Positions 1 to 11,905 of a DNA stretch of 64,000 nt are shown here, piece by piece. The position numbers and the translations under genes were made by a program. The stretch lies in NCBI GenBank assembly GCA_027625915.1, contig JANTQA010000033.1:1-64000 (forward strand). Direction: 5' to 3'. Each line of letters opens with the position of its first letter. The stretch's first letter is position 1. Origin of the DNA: Anaeramoeba flamelloides (taxonomy: Eukaryota; Metamonada; Anaeramoebidae). Below the pieces are notes generated by a model. It did no database searches. It was not told where the DNA came from and saw nothing but the letters and a program-made list of their open reading frames with translations.

Positions 1-683
1 AAATAATAAATTGAAAATAACAAATTATTCTTTAGTATTCAACGACAACTAATTATTAAATCCTTTAGTAATTCTTTTTTTAAATTCTTTAAAGCATATT
101 ATACTCTGATATTTTAAAAATTATAAAAAATAAAATCAAAACTTTAAAAAAAGTGAACAAAAATTTTTGGAGTGAAAAGTACCGATTTTTTACTTAACTT
201 ACCCAAAAAAAATTGTTAACAAGAATATTTGTTGAGAATTAATCTATACACTTGAAAATACATTACATGGTCTCAGTTTTCTTTGGTTGTTTATTGCAAT
301 TTTCTAAGAGCTTATTTTTTTTCAACGGTAATTATGTAAAAGAAACAGAAAAGGAAAAAAAAAAAAAATTGATTAAATTAGAAAAAATGATTTGAATCAC
401 CCAATGGAAAATTTTTTTGTACAGAATATTGGATTAAACTCATCAAAATGGTTTCCAATAGCATTATAAAGTGAGTGGCTATTTTTGTATTTTAGTTTAA
501 TTTAAAAAAAAAGATACAATAAATATTTATTTCTTAAATAAAATTTTGTTTTCAATAAATCTTTTAAAAATGTTTAAAAAATGAATTTCTTTAATCTCAT
601 CTCAATATTTTCTTATAAATTATAATTCCAATTGTCTGAAATTATAATTACTCATTTTTCCAATTTACAAAATTAATTAAAAT

Positions 684-691
684 ATAGATAT

Positions 692-722
<31 letters not shown>
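684..722. repeat. (TA)n microsatellite
   Basis: An uninterrupted TA dinucleotide run preceded by GATATA variants. Similar TA runs occur at about 31036-31074 and 42633-42656. Confidence 0.9.
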
Positions 723-726
<4 letters not shown>

Positions 727-796
727 CGGTCCACTATATAGGGGCCCAGTCAAAAATAAAAAAAAAGTTAAAATTGAAAAAAAATAAAAAAATATT

Positions 797-994
797 ACAG
801 TCAGTTTCACTTTTAAGGCACAAACTTTTAACGAAATTTAAGGCACAAAAAAATCTCAAATTAAGGCACAAAATTTGGAATTTTTTTTTTACAATTTATT
901 TTTACTAGAATTTGAATTTTGTGCCTTAATATAAGATTTTTATTGTGCCTTAAATTTCGTTGAAAGTTTGTGCCTTAAAAGTGAAACTGACTGT
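797..994. mobile_element. Tc1/mariner-like MITE, copy 1
   Basis: A roughly 200 bp near-palindromic element. Its left end reads CAGTCAGTTTCAC and its right end is the exact reverse complement, with TA directly outside both ends. Each arm carries several AAGGCACAAA words (GTGCCTTAA on the other arm). TA target duplication and CAGT-type ends are typical of Tc1/mariner elements. No coding capacity is present, so it must have been moved in trans. Five related copies lie at 9914, 15357, 16320, 29533 and 52124. Confidence 0.85.
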
Positions 995-3591
995 ATTTCA
1001 ATTAATGTTTAAGTAATAACAACAAAATTAATAAAATGTATATTAGTATATTTTTATTGATTTTTAGAAATATTGCTAAAAATAAAAAAAAATTAAATAA
1101 AAAATTTTAAAAAAAAAAAAAATTGGAAGGGGGGCAAAAAAAACGAAAAATTGGGATATTTTTGAATAAAAATACTTTAATAAATTCACCATTTAATTCA
1201 ATTTCTAAGTAAATCCTTTCTCTTTTTGTATCTCTGTTTATAATATTCTTATACTTGGTATTTTTATTCAAATTATTATTCTTTTCTATTATCCCAAGTA
1301 TTTTTTTTCCAAAAATTAAAATATGAACTGAGTTTTGCAGAAGTTCATTTTTCTATTAGTGGTGGGTTTGTTATAATTAATTGTTTGTTATTGTTTGTTA
1401 TATTTTATTTTTATTCCAACTTATTTTTTTGTTTTTTCAATTACAATAAAAAAAGAAAAAGAAAAAAAAAGCAAAGCTTACTTTTTTGTATCAAAATTTT
1501 TTTTGTCAATTTCTAACTTTTTTTTTCTAGTAATATTGAATCTTGATTCGATTTTTCTCTAATGGCAGAACTTGATTTCTTAACGATATTATTGTTCTTA
1601 GCATTTCTCTTTCTTTGTTTTCATTTTGATACTTTTCCAAACTTTTTTGAAATTACAAAAATCCCAATATCCAATTTTGAAATTAAAATAAAAAAAAGAA
1701 AAGAAAAAGAAAAATTGAAAAAAAATGAAAAAAAAATTTTCAATATCCAAAAAATATTAAAAAAAAACTGAAAAATTTAATTTTTGAAATAAATACTAAA
1801 TATTAATATATTTATTTTAATATAAGATATTTTCATTTTATTTAGTATGAAATATTATTCTATGATGTTAAATAACTGGTTTTGATTTTAATTAAATTTA
1901 TTAATTAACGAATATTAAAAATATTTAACAAAAATGAATGGGACCCTTTTTTATCAATAGAGTTTATATATTGCTCATAATGTACATTAAAAAAATTAAA
2001 TGAATAACCAAAAAATCGATTGAGAATTTTCAAAGTTAAACAAATGAATTTCACTTTATTTTCGATTATATTAAAATTATTTTAAGAAATGATGAATATT
2101 TATACATAAGAATTTTTAAATAAACAATAATAATACTCTTACAAACTTACTTTTAGAAATTTTTTATTATAAGATTTTTATTTTTCTTCAAACAAAATTT
2201 TTTTTTTTATTTTAGTCATCAATAAATAATAGACTTCTTTCTTCTCAAAAATAAAAACAAAATTTAATTTCCATTTTTTATTTTAGATTGTCTCAATGAA
2301 TAGTCTTGTTAATAAATTTATAAAATAGTGATTATTAAACTTTTTAAATTGAAAACAAAAATAAATCAAATATCATTTGATTTTCTGAAAAAAAACAAAA
2401 AAATCCTTACTTCGAATTGAAACAACGAAATAAAAATAAATATTATTTTACTCATAAATGATAATTGTCTGAATTTTTTGAAGGTATTTATTTTTAATTT
2501 TTTCTATTGATCAAAAACTCTTCATGGTCAAGTCAAGAAGAAACTCAACATTTAGATGATTTTAGGTGTTATTAAGTTAGAAAACTGGTTCCAAAAGTGT
2601 TGTTAATCGTAGAAAACAATAACTTTAAAAGGTGTTTATTTTTTTATTTAATCTTTTTTTTTTAGTTCCTTACGAGATCTTCGAATAAAAAAAAAATTAA
2701 AAATTAAAAAAAACTCAAATATGTTGTGTTTGTGGATGTGAGGATAATTAAAGGTCTTCTGTGTAACAACAAACAGAACCTCTACTTGATCAATGTGAAC
2801 AAAACTTTGCATCAATATTTTTATGTGTAAAGTATAATTCTATAAATTCCCGAAAAAATTAGTTGTAAATTTTTTAGATTTATTTTAATCATCATAAAAT
2901 TTTTGAAAATTTTTTTTTAGATTTTCTTTTTTTATGTCTTTTGTCCATTTTACAACATTTTAAAAACATAAAATCTTTATGGTAAGATTTATTTTGATAA
3001 AAAAAAATAAAATACTTGAATTAAATTCATAAAATACAATCTTGGTCTTCATATCTTCTCAAATATAAAAAAAAATCCAAGGAAGTTTATTGTAATATTT
3101 AGATATTTTATAAATAATATTAATTAATTTATTCAATTTCAATATTATTTTGTTGATATTTTTCTGGGATTTTTAGTAACCTAATAGTTTTTTAAGACTA
3201 ATAATTGTTTTCTAGTGTACCAAACAAGTTCTAAACAACATAGTATTCTTCTCAGACTGGTAACTGAATCAAATCACCTTGTAGATATGCCTTTTTTCAA
3301 GCTACCTTTCGGGTGATTTTGATCAATCTATTTTCTTGTTTTTTTTTTTTCTTTTTTTTTTTGTTGAAAGAAAATCACTTTGAAATTAAATAAAAGAGTT
3401 TTGAAGATTTTGAAATGAAAACAATAAAAAACAATATTTAAAATTTGAAAAATTGAATTGGAAAGTGTTTCACTTAAGTTCCTTTGGTTCATGTTCGTTA
3501 CTGTTGGTTCCTTTGGTTCCAATATTATCATTTTTTTTCATTATTTTATTTTGAAAAATTTTTAATTGAATCTATATTTTTTTTATAAATT

Positions 3592-6500
3592 ATGGATCAA
3601 AGAAACAAAGAAACCAAACAAAAAAAAAGTGAACGTGAAAAACAAGAAGAAACAAAAAGAAAAAAGCTTGAAAATGAACGTGACGAAATGATCGAGGTAC
3701 GTAATCATATGGAAAAAAGAAGAACAAAGTTGGAAGAAGAACTTGATAAAATGAAAAAAGAACGAGATCAACAGAAAGAAAGAAGAACAAAGCTTGAAGA
3801 AGAGCTTGACGAACTAAATAAAAAATCGAGTTTTAAAATCCAATTTCTTACAACAGTTGAAGAATTGTTAGAAAAATTGAAAAAATACAAGAAAAAGAAA
3901 AAAGCAACAAAAATACAAGAAAAAGAAAAAATCAAACTAAAATCCTTAATCGAAACAATTCAAAAAGAAATCCTTTTATCAAAAAAAATCGAAAAACAAA
4001 ACCAACAAATTAAAGAACAAAATAAACTAATTAAAGAACAAAACCAAAGAATTGATCTTTCTCAAACAAACCAACCAAATTTAATTGAAACTACAAACAA
4101 AATGAAAATGCTTTCAATTGAAAAAAACAAAAAAATTCAACCGTTTGAAATGAAAGGTTTGAAATTTTTTCTAAATCTCTTTCTTTTTTATTGCTCCTTT
4201 ATTTTTTGATTTTATTTTTTGTTTTTTGATTTTTTTTTTTTTTTCTTTTTCCTTTTCAATCTGAAAAATAAATAAAATAAAAAATGCAAAAAACGTAGAG
4301 CAAGTTATCAGATCAACAATCCAAAATTTTCAAAAGAACAAATATATGGGTTTCATTAAATCTTCAAAAAAAACAAGAAAAGATTTATTAGAATTTGTTG
4401 ATCGAGAAGAAGAGTTAGAAACAATGTTTAATATTTTAGAAAATAATTTTAATGAACGTGGTTATAAAAAAGAGAAAAGAGCACACAATTTTATTTTGAT
4501 CCCTGGCGGTTCAGGTCTTGGGAAAACCAGATTAGGTGATGAATTTTTGCCTTTCTGTCAAAAAAAATGCAGTAAAGAATCAATACTGCTTCTTCAACAA
4601 GATCAAAAAAAGAAATCACCACAGAACAAAAATCAAACCAATGAAAGATTTCAACTTATGTATCGATCTATTGTTCATAATTCACAATCTTTATATATGG
4701 ATCTATCGAATGGATCAAAATTCATACCTGAAATTGATTTAAAATATAAACCAGAAGTTTGCTTAGGTCTTCGAATTACTTGTACTTTGTTGAATTTATC
4801 ACTTGACAATTTTTTTTATGAACTAAAAAGAAATAAAATCGATCCAAATATCTTCAAAACGGTAAATATATTTCGTTACATAATCAACAGTAACATAAAA
4901 AAACAAAAAAAAGAAAAAGAAAAAGAAAAAGAAAAAGTAAATTTTAAAGAAAAAAAAAAGCAACAGAAAGAAAAAAAAAAAGAAAATCCAAGGCGAAATT
5001 CTCTTATGCCATTAATATTTATATTCCACATTGACGATTTTCAATTATATATTGATCAAATGACTAAATATTTAATAAAGGAAATGAAAAAGAAAAATCA
5101 GCAGCAAATAAGTGAAGAAAATAAACAAGATTGTTATCAAGAAAGTAAAGATAATTTAAAAGAATTGTTAAAAGCTATAGGACACATAATGACACATTTT
5201 GAAGAAATTTGTATAGTTCCTATTTGCACTGGAACATCTGCATATGACATTTCATTTCTTCCAACAGAATATTCAAGATATTTAATTAATCTTGGTCCAT
5301 TAAAATTTGAGTCAGTTAAAAGAATATTTCAAAATTATACAAAACAATTAAAAAACGGATTTATGAAACAAATATTAAAAAAGCACCTAATTGATGAAGA
5401 AAAAAATCAATTTCAAATAATTCTAGGAGATATTGGTTTAATACCAAGATATTTGAATGAATTTAAAAAGCTATTAAAATCTTATGAAAAACTAAATTTT
5501 GAAAAAAAGCAATATAATGAAAATTCACTTTATGAAATAGAATATAAAATATTTTCACAGCTTAAGAATGCATATTTCTTTTGTGACTTTCATAAAAACG
5601 AGAAAATCTCAAAAAGAATCTTGGAATTATCTTTACTATTAGTTCCAGTTTCTAGAAATGATCAAATTATTAAGGAAAATAATTTGACATTTTATGATTT
5701 AGAACGAGAAGGAACTTTGTTTTTAATACCAACATCATCAAAAGTAAATTCGGATAAATTTTTAGTTTATATCCCTTTTATTTTTTTGCATTATCTCAAT
5801 CAAAAATATTTGATATTTGAAAACCAATATTTAAAACCAATCAATCTCAAAGAAGAATGGAATTGGCAAGATTTTGAAAATTTTCATCTTGAATTTGAAA
5901 GAGTTTACAATAATACTCTTTTCAATTATTACAAGAATAATACAACAACAACAACAACAACAACAAAAACATCATCATTATCATCAAAATCATTATCATG
6001 TCTTCCTTTAAAGACAATTTATCGAGGAGCTTATATTTCAAATAAGCAATATCAATTAATTCAATTATCAAACTTAAAAAAATATTTTCATCCAAAACAA
6101 TGTATCAAAAAAAATTCAACTATTTTGATAAAGAATAATTTTTTTAATATTATAAATAAATTGGATCAAGAAGAAAATTTGAAGGAAAAAATTAAAAATA
6201 AAGAATCTTGTATCATAAAATCAACTCAAGGAAATCCATTGGTTGATTCATTTATAATTCGTTATGACAATAATTTAAAACCTGTTTTAATATCATGTCA
6301 ATTGAAACATACAGTTCTTTCAAGTAATTTAATTATCCAATTTAAAACAATCAAAAATTGGCATAAAAAAAACTAAAAAATGTATCGAAAATGGTTTAAC
6401 AAAGAATAATAATAATCCTCCAATTTTTCAACATTTTTTTTATTTCTTGTTGACAAATCGCCAAATTTCAGATTTTGATCAGCAATATTTAGATAAAAAT

Positions 6501-6635
6501 CCCGATTTAATAATCATCTGCAAATCAAATTTAGAAGTCTATTTAGGAAAGAATTTGGCACATAGAGGATTATTAGCTTTTAATAAACCAGATATAGAAC
6601 AAGAACAAGAACAAGAACAAGAACAAGAAAATTAA
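3592..6635 (+). CDS. Crinkler/RHS-type P-loop NTPase with C-terminal nuclease-like region
   Basis: Two coding blocks, 3592-4156 and 4299 onward, are separated by a 142-base interval with intron signals (AAAG|GTTTGA at the start, GTAG at the end) and matching phase. Block 1 encodes a Lys/Glu-rich coiled-coil leader of about 188 residues with two KLEEELD heptad units. Block 2 begins with a DREEELE segment, then a Walker A motif (GGSGLGKTR), a Walker B-like IFHIDDFQLY, a GTSAYD segment, and DIGLIPRYL, which matches the GG-PR-LE motif of Crinkler and trypanosome RHS ATPases. Near the end, a VDSF aspartate followed by a CQLK motif resembles the PDDEXK-type nuclease of that superfamily. Such proteins are known as effectors or as passengers of selfish elements; the role here is unknown. 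The element looks nearly whole, with about one apparent break in its C-terminal part, and ends in an EQ-rich tail. Family assignment is fairly confident, function is not. Confidence 0.65.
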
Positions 6636-6980
6636 GAACAAGAACAAGAAAAAGAAAATTAAGAACAAAAAAGAAAAGTTAAATACAAAAGAAAAAAAAA
6701 TTTTTTGAGTTAATTTTGCTAATTGGAAATAAAAATAAATTAGAAAAATCAAAAAAAAAAAATTCAAAATTTCAGAACTTGTGAAAAATGTGATTAGGGT
6801 GAATCAGGTGCTGGATCAAAAAAATTTATTATTATTAATATTATTGTTTATTAACAAATAAATTTTGGAGGGTTTTTTTTTTATTTTCAAATTAATTATC
6901 ATAGTTTGTTGAAATTTTATTTTTTTTTTCATTCATTATTCAGAAAATTTTTATTTGATGGTAATTCCCTCCTTTGGGTC

Positions 6981-7090
6981 CAGTGCCGCAGAGTGCCGTA
7001 GAGTGCCTAGGTTTTCCAGAATTTAAAAGAATGGAGTTAAATCAAAGATTTTACTCAATTCTTTTGAATTCTGGAAAACCTAACGGCGCT
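6981..7090. repeat. Foldback element with GTGCCGTAGA decamer end
   Basis: The left end has GTGCCGCAGA then GTGCCGTAGA then GTGCCTAGG. It is followed by an inverted repeat: a CCAGAATTTAAAAGAAT arm and an ATTCTTTTGAATTCTGG arm around a loop. It belongs to the modular family also seen at 16913, 17199, 17701, 21780, 27930, 45297, 53305 and 63018. Confidence 0.7.
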
Positions 7091-7851
7091 TTTCTTTAAC
7101 GAGGTTTTCAGTTTTATTTAAAAAATCTATTGATTTTTTTTTTATTTAGGAAGAGGTGTAAATTTACACCCTAAATGCCATTTTACTCAAATTTCTTTTC
7201 TGAAATTTCAGCGTAAAATCATAGATTTTACGATTGTTACTTAATATCATTTTCATAGGAATGACACACCCATGAAAAGGAAGAAAAAATTTAAACGGTA
7301 ACTAGAGAAGACCAAAGGAATATAAAGAGCTTATTTTTATGGTCGAAAAAGCAAAAACAAAAAGTTTACAAAACTATAAAAAAAAACAAAGAAAAAAAAA
7401 ATTAAAAAAAAGCTAACTTAACAAGAAAAAAAAATTAACAAAAAATCTTTTAAGTTTGTGTTGAGATTTGTTAAAAAGCAATTGGTGAAAAATCAAAAAA
7501 AAAAAACCAATGCTATGTTGTTTTAATTAGAACACCTAAAATCACAGCCACGATACTTAAGGTTAATTTTAAATTTTAGGTTAATAATTGATCATGAATG
7601 TTCATTTGGGAGGTGGTTGTTTAGATGTTGTTATTTCTTTGTTATTTTTGATCTAGTTTTTTTTAATCTTGTTCCTTTTTTGCCTTTGCTTTTTCTTTTT
7701 TTATTTTCAAGTTACTCATACTGTCATGTTTCAGTATCTCAGTATTAGTAAGTAACCACTTGATCTTTTTCCTTAGTAACTCTTCTTTCCAATATTAAAG
7801 ATTTGTATGAGGAAAAAATGGAAAAAAATAAAATCTATTGATTGTATAAAT

Positions 7852-8044
7852 AAACAGAAAACTCGAGAAAAGCTAACAGCAGTTATTTTTTATTTTAGAA
7901 ATAAAAAGAAAATTTCTGAAATTTTCTATTAATTTCTTAAATTAAAAACAAAACCTAACTGGTGGTTTTTTTTAAATAATTCAAAAGAATTGAGTTGAGT
8001 GTTCTAGGTTTTTTTGAGGTTTTCTATTTTATTTGTAAAATCTA
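7852..8044. repeat. Foldback-family modules
   Basis: It contains the AAACAGAAAACTCGAGAAAAGCTAAC module and a self-complementary AGAAATAAAAAGAAAATTTC module, followed by GTGTTCTAGGTTTTTTTGAGG. These are the same building blocks as the other foldback elements, without the decamer end. Confidence 0.55.
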
Positions 8045-9202
8045 CACAACACAACAAGGAAAAAAAAAATTTTTTTCCAGAGGTATTTTCTAACTTTTTC
8101 AAACACACTTATTATGTGTTATATAAATTTATTTTTTAAAAGAATCTCTACCCAAGAAAAAAAAAAAAAAAATTGAAAATTGAAAAAAAGTCACTATTAA
8201 AAAAAATTTTTTTTACTAAAATTTTGATTAGTAAAAATTCATTTTTTAACTGAGAATTTTTTTTTTTTTTGTTTAAATTTCATTTTAATGATTTTTTTTT
8301 GAAAGTTTAGGATATTTTTACTGAATTTCAGTGAAAATAAATTGTATTAAAGTAAAATAAAAAAAAATGACTTATTCAATTTTTTTAAAAATTTGAATTT
8401 TTGAACTTTTTTTGAATATTTCAAAAATTTTATTTAGAATATTTTTCTCTATGATGGCACTTGAATATCCGTTCCCGGTTTTTAACAAATATTTACGACC
8501 GGGAAAAATATTTTTTCACCATAAAAAGTGATTTTAAAAAAAAATTGATTTCAACTTTTTATTTTTTTTTTTTTAGTTGAAAAATCATAATTTTTCTAAT
8601 AAAAAAAAAACTGATTCAAACTTCCACACCTTTTACAGATAAACTTCATGGAATTAGAAACCCGAGTCGATAAACCAAGAGTTTTATTAGAGTCATACTT
8701 TCATTTTTTTAGATTTTTTTTAAAATCGAAAGTATGTTTATTCTAATACTATTTATATATAAAAAATTTTTCAAAAAAAAAAAAATAATAAAATCAACTA
8801 AATAAATACACTCGACATTTTGAGTTCTCAGGCATTTTTAAAAAAATAATTTTCAACAAAAATAAAAATACAGATATTCATTTATATATTTTAATATAAA
8901 ACTTCATATTTAACCCAGTAAAAAAAAAATAAAAAAAAATAAAAAAAATAAAAAAAATAAAAAAAATAAAAAATAAAAAAAAAAAAAATTTTATATATAT
9001 TTATTTATTTAGTAAATCGACTATTAAATAGAGTAATAAATTGAAAATATTAAAATAAATTTATTAAAAATATTATTAATTAAGCAATTAATTAATAAAT
9101 GCAGGACGGGAATATAAATAATATTTTTTAATTGGAATGATAGCCAAATAAGTTCTATTATATGTGTATATCTATATGTGTGATGTAGTGGGGAGGAGTT
9201 TT

Positions 9203-9237
9203 GTGTATGTGTGTGTGTGTGTGTGTTTGTGTGTGTA

Positions 9238-9273
<36 letters not shown>
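9203..9273. repeat. (TG)n microsatellite
   Basis: About 70 bases of TG repeat with a few TA and TTTG interruptions. It is immediately followed by two hairpins. Confidence 0.9.
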
Positions 9274-9274
<1 letters not shown>

Positions 9275-9277
9275 ATT

Positions 9278-9333
9278 AAGTTTGGTTGGCTGTATTCCAG
9301 GTTGGTTACTCCCAACTCTGGAACGCACCAAAC
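9278..9333. other. Long hairpin beside the TG repeat
   Basis: An AAGTTTGGT arm pairs with ACCAAACTT and, inside it, TTCCAG and GTTGG pair with CTGGAA and CCAAC, leaving a five- to six-base loop. A second perfect hairpin, AACATTAGGGACT paired with AGTCCCTAATGTT, lies at about 9379-9409. Neither looks like a tRNA or a terminator of a known gene. Confidence 0.6.
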
Positions 9334-9913
9334 TTGATAAAATAAGAGGCCAAGTGAGGTCAAATTAGAACTACTAAAAACATTAGGGACTATTAAAGTC
9401 CCTAATGTTTACCTGAAAGTTAGATCAGGTTTTTTTTTCAAATTTTTTTTAAAGGTTTAAAAAAAACAAACAAAAAAGAAAGCATTTATTAAAAAAAAGA
9501 ACCAAAGGAACCAAAGGTACAAAAAGAACCAAAGACTAATTTGACTAACATTTAAACAATTTTAAGTGGATGAAATCAAATGCGTTGAAAATAGGTGTAT
9601 TTGCCCTCCGCTAAGGAGACCCTTTTTTCTTGATATTTGTAATTATTGTTGAGAATCATCAAGCCAGAATCAAATACACCAATTACTAGACTCTTTTCCT
9701 ACTATGTTTGTTCTATTTTTTAATTGAAAAATAAAAAAAGTTAATGAAAAAGAAATTAAAAGAAAAAGAAAAAAAAAGTTTAAAAATAAATAAAAGAAAA
9801 AAAGGAGAAAATGAAAAAAAAAAATAATAAATAATAATAAGTGCCAAAAGATTATTTTATGAGTTAGAATAAAGTTAAATTGATTAAATTGGGATTAATT
9901 TAATCTTTTTTTA

Positions 9914-10112
9914 CAGTCAGTTTCACTTTTAAGACACAAACTTTCTACGAAATTTAAGGCACAAAAAAAATCTCAAATTTTAAGCACAAAATTCAAATTC
10001 TAGTAAAAATAATTTGTGAAAATTAAAAATCTAAAAAATTGTGCTTTAATTTGAGATTTTTTTGTGCCTTAAATTCCGTTGAAAGTTTATGCCTTAAATG
10101 TGAAACTGACTA
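9914..10112. mobile_element. Tc1/mariner-like MITE, copy 2
   Basis: It has the same CAGTCAGTTTCAC left end and complementary right end (with one terminal substitution), flanked by TA. Together with about 350 bases of its downstream flank and the following G-depleted element, it matches the arrangement at 15357-16270, so the two loci probably share a larger duplication. Confidence 0.8.
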
Positions 10113-10466
10113 TATTATGAGTTGATGGTATCCACACATTTGATCGATCAACAATAAATGGTGAGGAATTTCAACAAATTAACCTAACACAATTTATTTT
10201 CCTAACTCATTGATTTTGGATCTTTTTTAGATTGGAAAAACTCAGATTTTTATTTTTTTCACAATTTATAGTTTTTACAGAGTTATATTTCTTTTTCTGA
10301 ATTATCAACTCTAATCATGAAGTTTATTTTTTGAGATCATTCTAAAAATTATTACTAGTTGGTCGGTTAATTTTAAATAAAAAATTTTTAAGATCTTTTA
10401 ACATCTGAGAGAGAATGGAACTTTATTACGATTTGATTTTGATTGTAAGTATCTAATTTAATCTCA

Positions 10467-10905
10467 TTTCTACTTTAGTAGAAAAGAAAAACTATCTTTA
10501 GATGGAGTTTAAAACAAATCAAAACAAATAACAAAAAAATCTATACATATTGTAGCAAATACTAAATAATTATAGCAACACTATCTTCAACAAACATACA
10601 AAAATAATCAACATTAAATTAAAAACACAATTAATAAACTAAACTCAAACACTAAACAAACAAATAAACAACCAAAATAAAATCAAAACAAACCCAATCA
10701 AAATTCACAATTACATAGAAAACAATAAAAAATAACTATCAAAAAACACAAATAACAAAAACACAGGCAACTTATTCATCCAAATAACAATTAACAACTA
10801 ACTGATTAAAAACAATTTATAACCGAACAGTAAAAACAGAACTATCACCAAAACAAAAACACATAAAATAAGCAAATTAAAATAAACAATTCAACTGTTT
10901 TATTT
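10467..10905 (+). repeat. Hairpin-headed G-depleted element, copy A
   Basis: It starts with the hairpin TTTCTAC-TTTA-GTAGAAA (10467-10484), then seven bases, then a second TTTA-loop hairpin CTATC-TTTA-GATGG (10492-10505). About 390 bases of A/C/T sequence follow with only about a dozen G by my count, while C is common. No open frame of note runs through it. Two related copies are at 14328 and 15842, in the same orientation. It could be a non-coding RNA gene or a non-autonomous mobile element; I cannot tell which. Confidence 0.55.
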
Positions 10906-11034
10906 TCAACAATAATTTGGCAATTCACAAAATTGTCTAAAAGGATTTTAACTCAATCTATTAAAATTTTGAAGGGAAGTTAATGTAGATAAATCTAAAA
11001 TTTAGATCAAAATTTCATTCTTTGTTCATTTTTT

Positions 11035-11640
11035 TTAATAAGGAAAATGAACATAAAAATTTGCACTCCGTAAACTCGAGAATAATCTTATAAAGAAACA
11101 TAAAAATGAAAATGAAAAATAATCATGATTTTTGAGCTCAAAAAATGAAGATCCTTTTAAACATTCTTGATAAACGAATCTAAGTTTTTGAAGATCGTGT
11201 GAATATGAGTTTTGATCATTAAGTTCTTGGATTTTCAATTTGTAACCACAAATCAGCACAATTCCATCAAAGCAATTGGGACTTTCTCTTTGTTTTTTTT
11301 TTGTTCCTTAGTTTCCTTTGGTTCGTTTTGGTTTCCTTGGGTAACTTTGGTTCTTTTTGTTTTTTCTTGAAGTGAAGCTCTCATTAGGATCTTTGATGGA
11401 TATTATTTACTCTATTTTAATATTTTGAAAGAATCTACCATGCCAAACAAACTTTGTTCATTTTTATCTTTTTTTTTGAGATAATTTTTTTCGTTTTGGA
11501 TTGTTTCTCTTTTGAAAAAAACTCAATTTGTTGTGTTAGGAGACAAAATGGGTTGGAGTATCCATGATAAAGGTTTTGTGGAATTTTACATTCATTGATG
11601 GATTCAGTATAAAAAAATTTTTTTATTTTCTCAATAAAGA
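11035..11640 (-). pseudogene. Decayed fragment resembling the kelch-BTB gene
   Basis: A minus-strand open segment (about 11035-11275) encodes a peptide with a GIVLICGY stretch and ELNDQNSY. It can be aligned loosely with the [15 protein letters not shown] part of the kelch gene at 18.9 kb. Further upstream on the same strand, near 11535-11575, a short YHGYSNPF reading resembles the start of that gene's second exon. The flank at 11700-11905 is an inverted copy of the region just 5' of the kelch gene. Together these suggest a duplicated, inverted and degenerate paralogue. Similarity is weak and by eye. Confidence 0.3.
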
Positions 11641-11699
11641 TTTGCTTATTCAGAGTTGATTGACAAAAAGTGATCTTTTATTTTTAGGCACAAGACCAG

Positions 11700-11905
11700 A
11701 ATAGCACAAAAAATGTAGTCACTTTTTTTACTTGGCAACACTTTTGTTATTTTGAAATTGCTGCAAATTTTGAATGGAATTACAAGATCAAAATTCAATA
11801 ACTTTTAATTTAAAAGTTTTTATAAGCCAAACTTTCAAAAACATACAATTTACTAAACTTTCCACTTTTAGAGTTTTCACAAAAAGAGTTTTCGGTCATT
11901 GAAAG
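11700..11905. repeat. Inverted repeat partner of 18235-18440
   Basis: The sequence around TTTTAATTTAAAAGTTTTTA and the ACAAAAAATGTAGTC block are found in reverse complement, with divergence, at 18235-18440 directly upstream of the kelch-BTB start. It is probably the 5' flank of an inverted duplicate. Confidence 0.5.

Larger units (their letters stand above)
1..3591. other. Intergenic region, repeat-bearing
   Basis: No convincing gene is seen. The stretch is mostly A/T homopolymer runs. It contains a TA-repeat (about 684-722) and one Tc1/mariner-like MITE (797-994). A short open frame at 1562-1771 would encode a hydrophobic then Lys-rich 69-residue peptide, but it has no family resemblance and is not called. 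GGTTCCTTTGGTTC-type words at 3479-3520 lie just upstream of the gene starting at 3592 and recur elsewhere in the window. Confidence 0.6.
6636..11034. other. Intergenic region with repeats and hairpins
   Basis: No gene recognised. It contains foldback modules (about 6981-7090 and 7852-8044), a TG microsatellite, two strong hairpins near 9.3-9.4 kb, one Tc1/mariner-like MITE and the first G-depleted element. An open frame reading through the TG repeat on the minus strand is only poly-Thr/His from the repeat. Confidence 0.6.

Noticed and set aside
1562-1771. 69-codon open frame with a hydrophobic start
   Set aside because: No family resemblance, no splice partners, and the second half is poly-Lys/Asn from A-rich sequence.
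3583-3790. Minus-strand Phe-rich frames
   Set aside because: Antisense shadows of the coiled-coil exon at 3592-4156.
9172-9363. Open frame across the TG microsatellite (Thr-His repeat peptide)
   Set aside because: Created by the dinucleotide repeat; no non-repeat coding signal.
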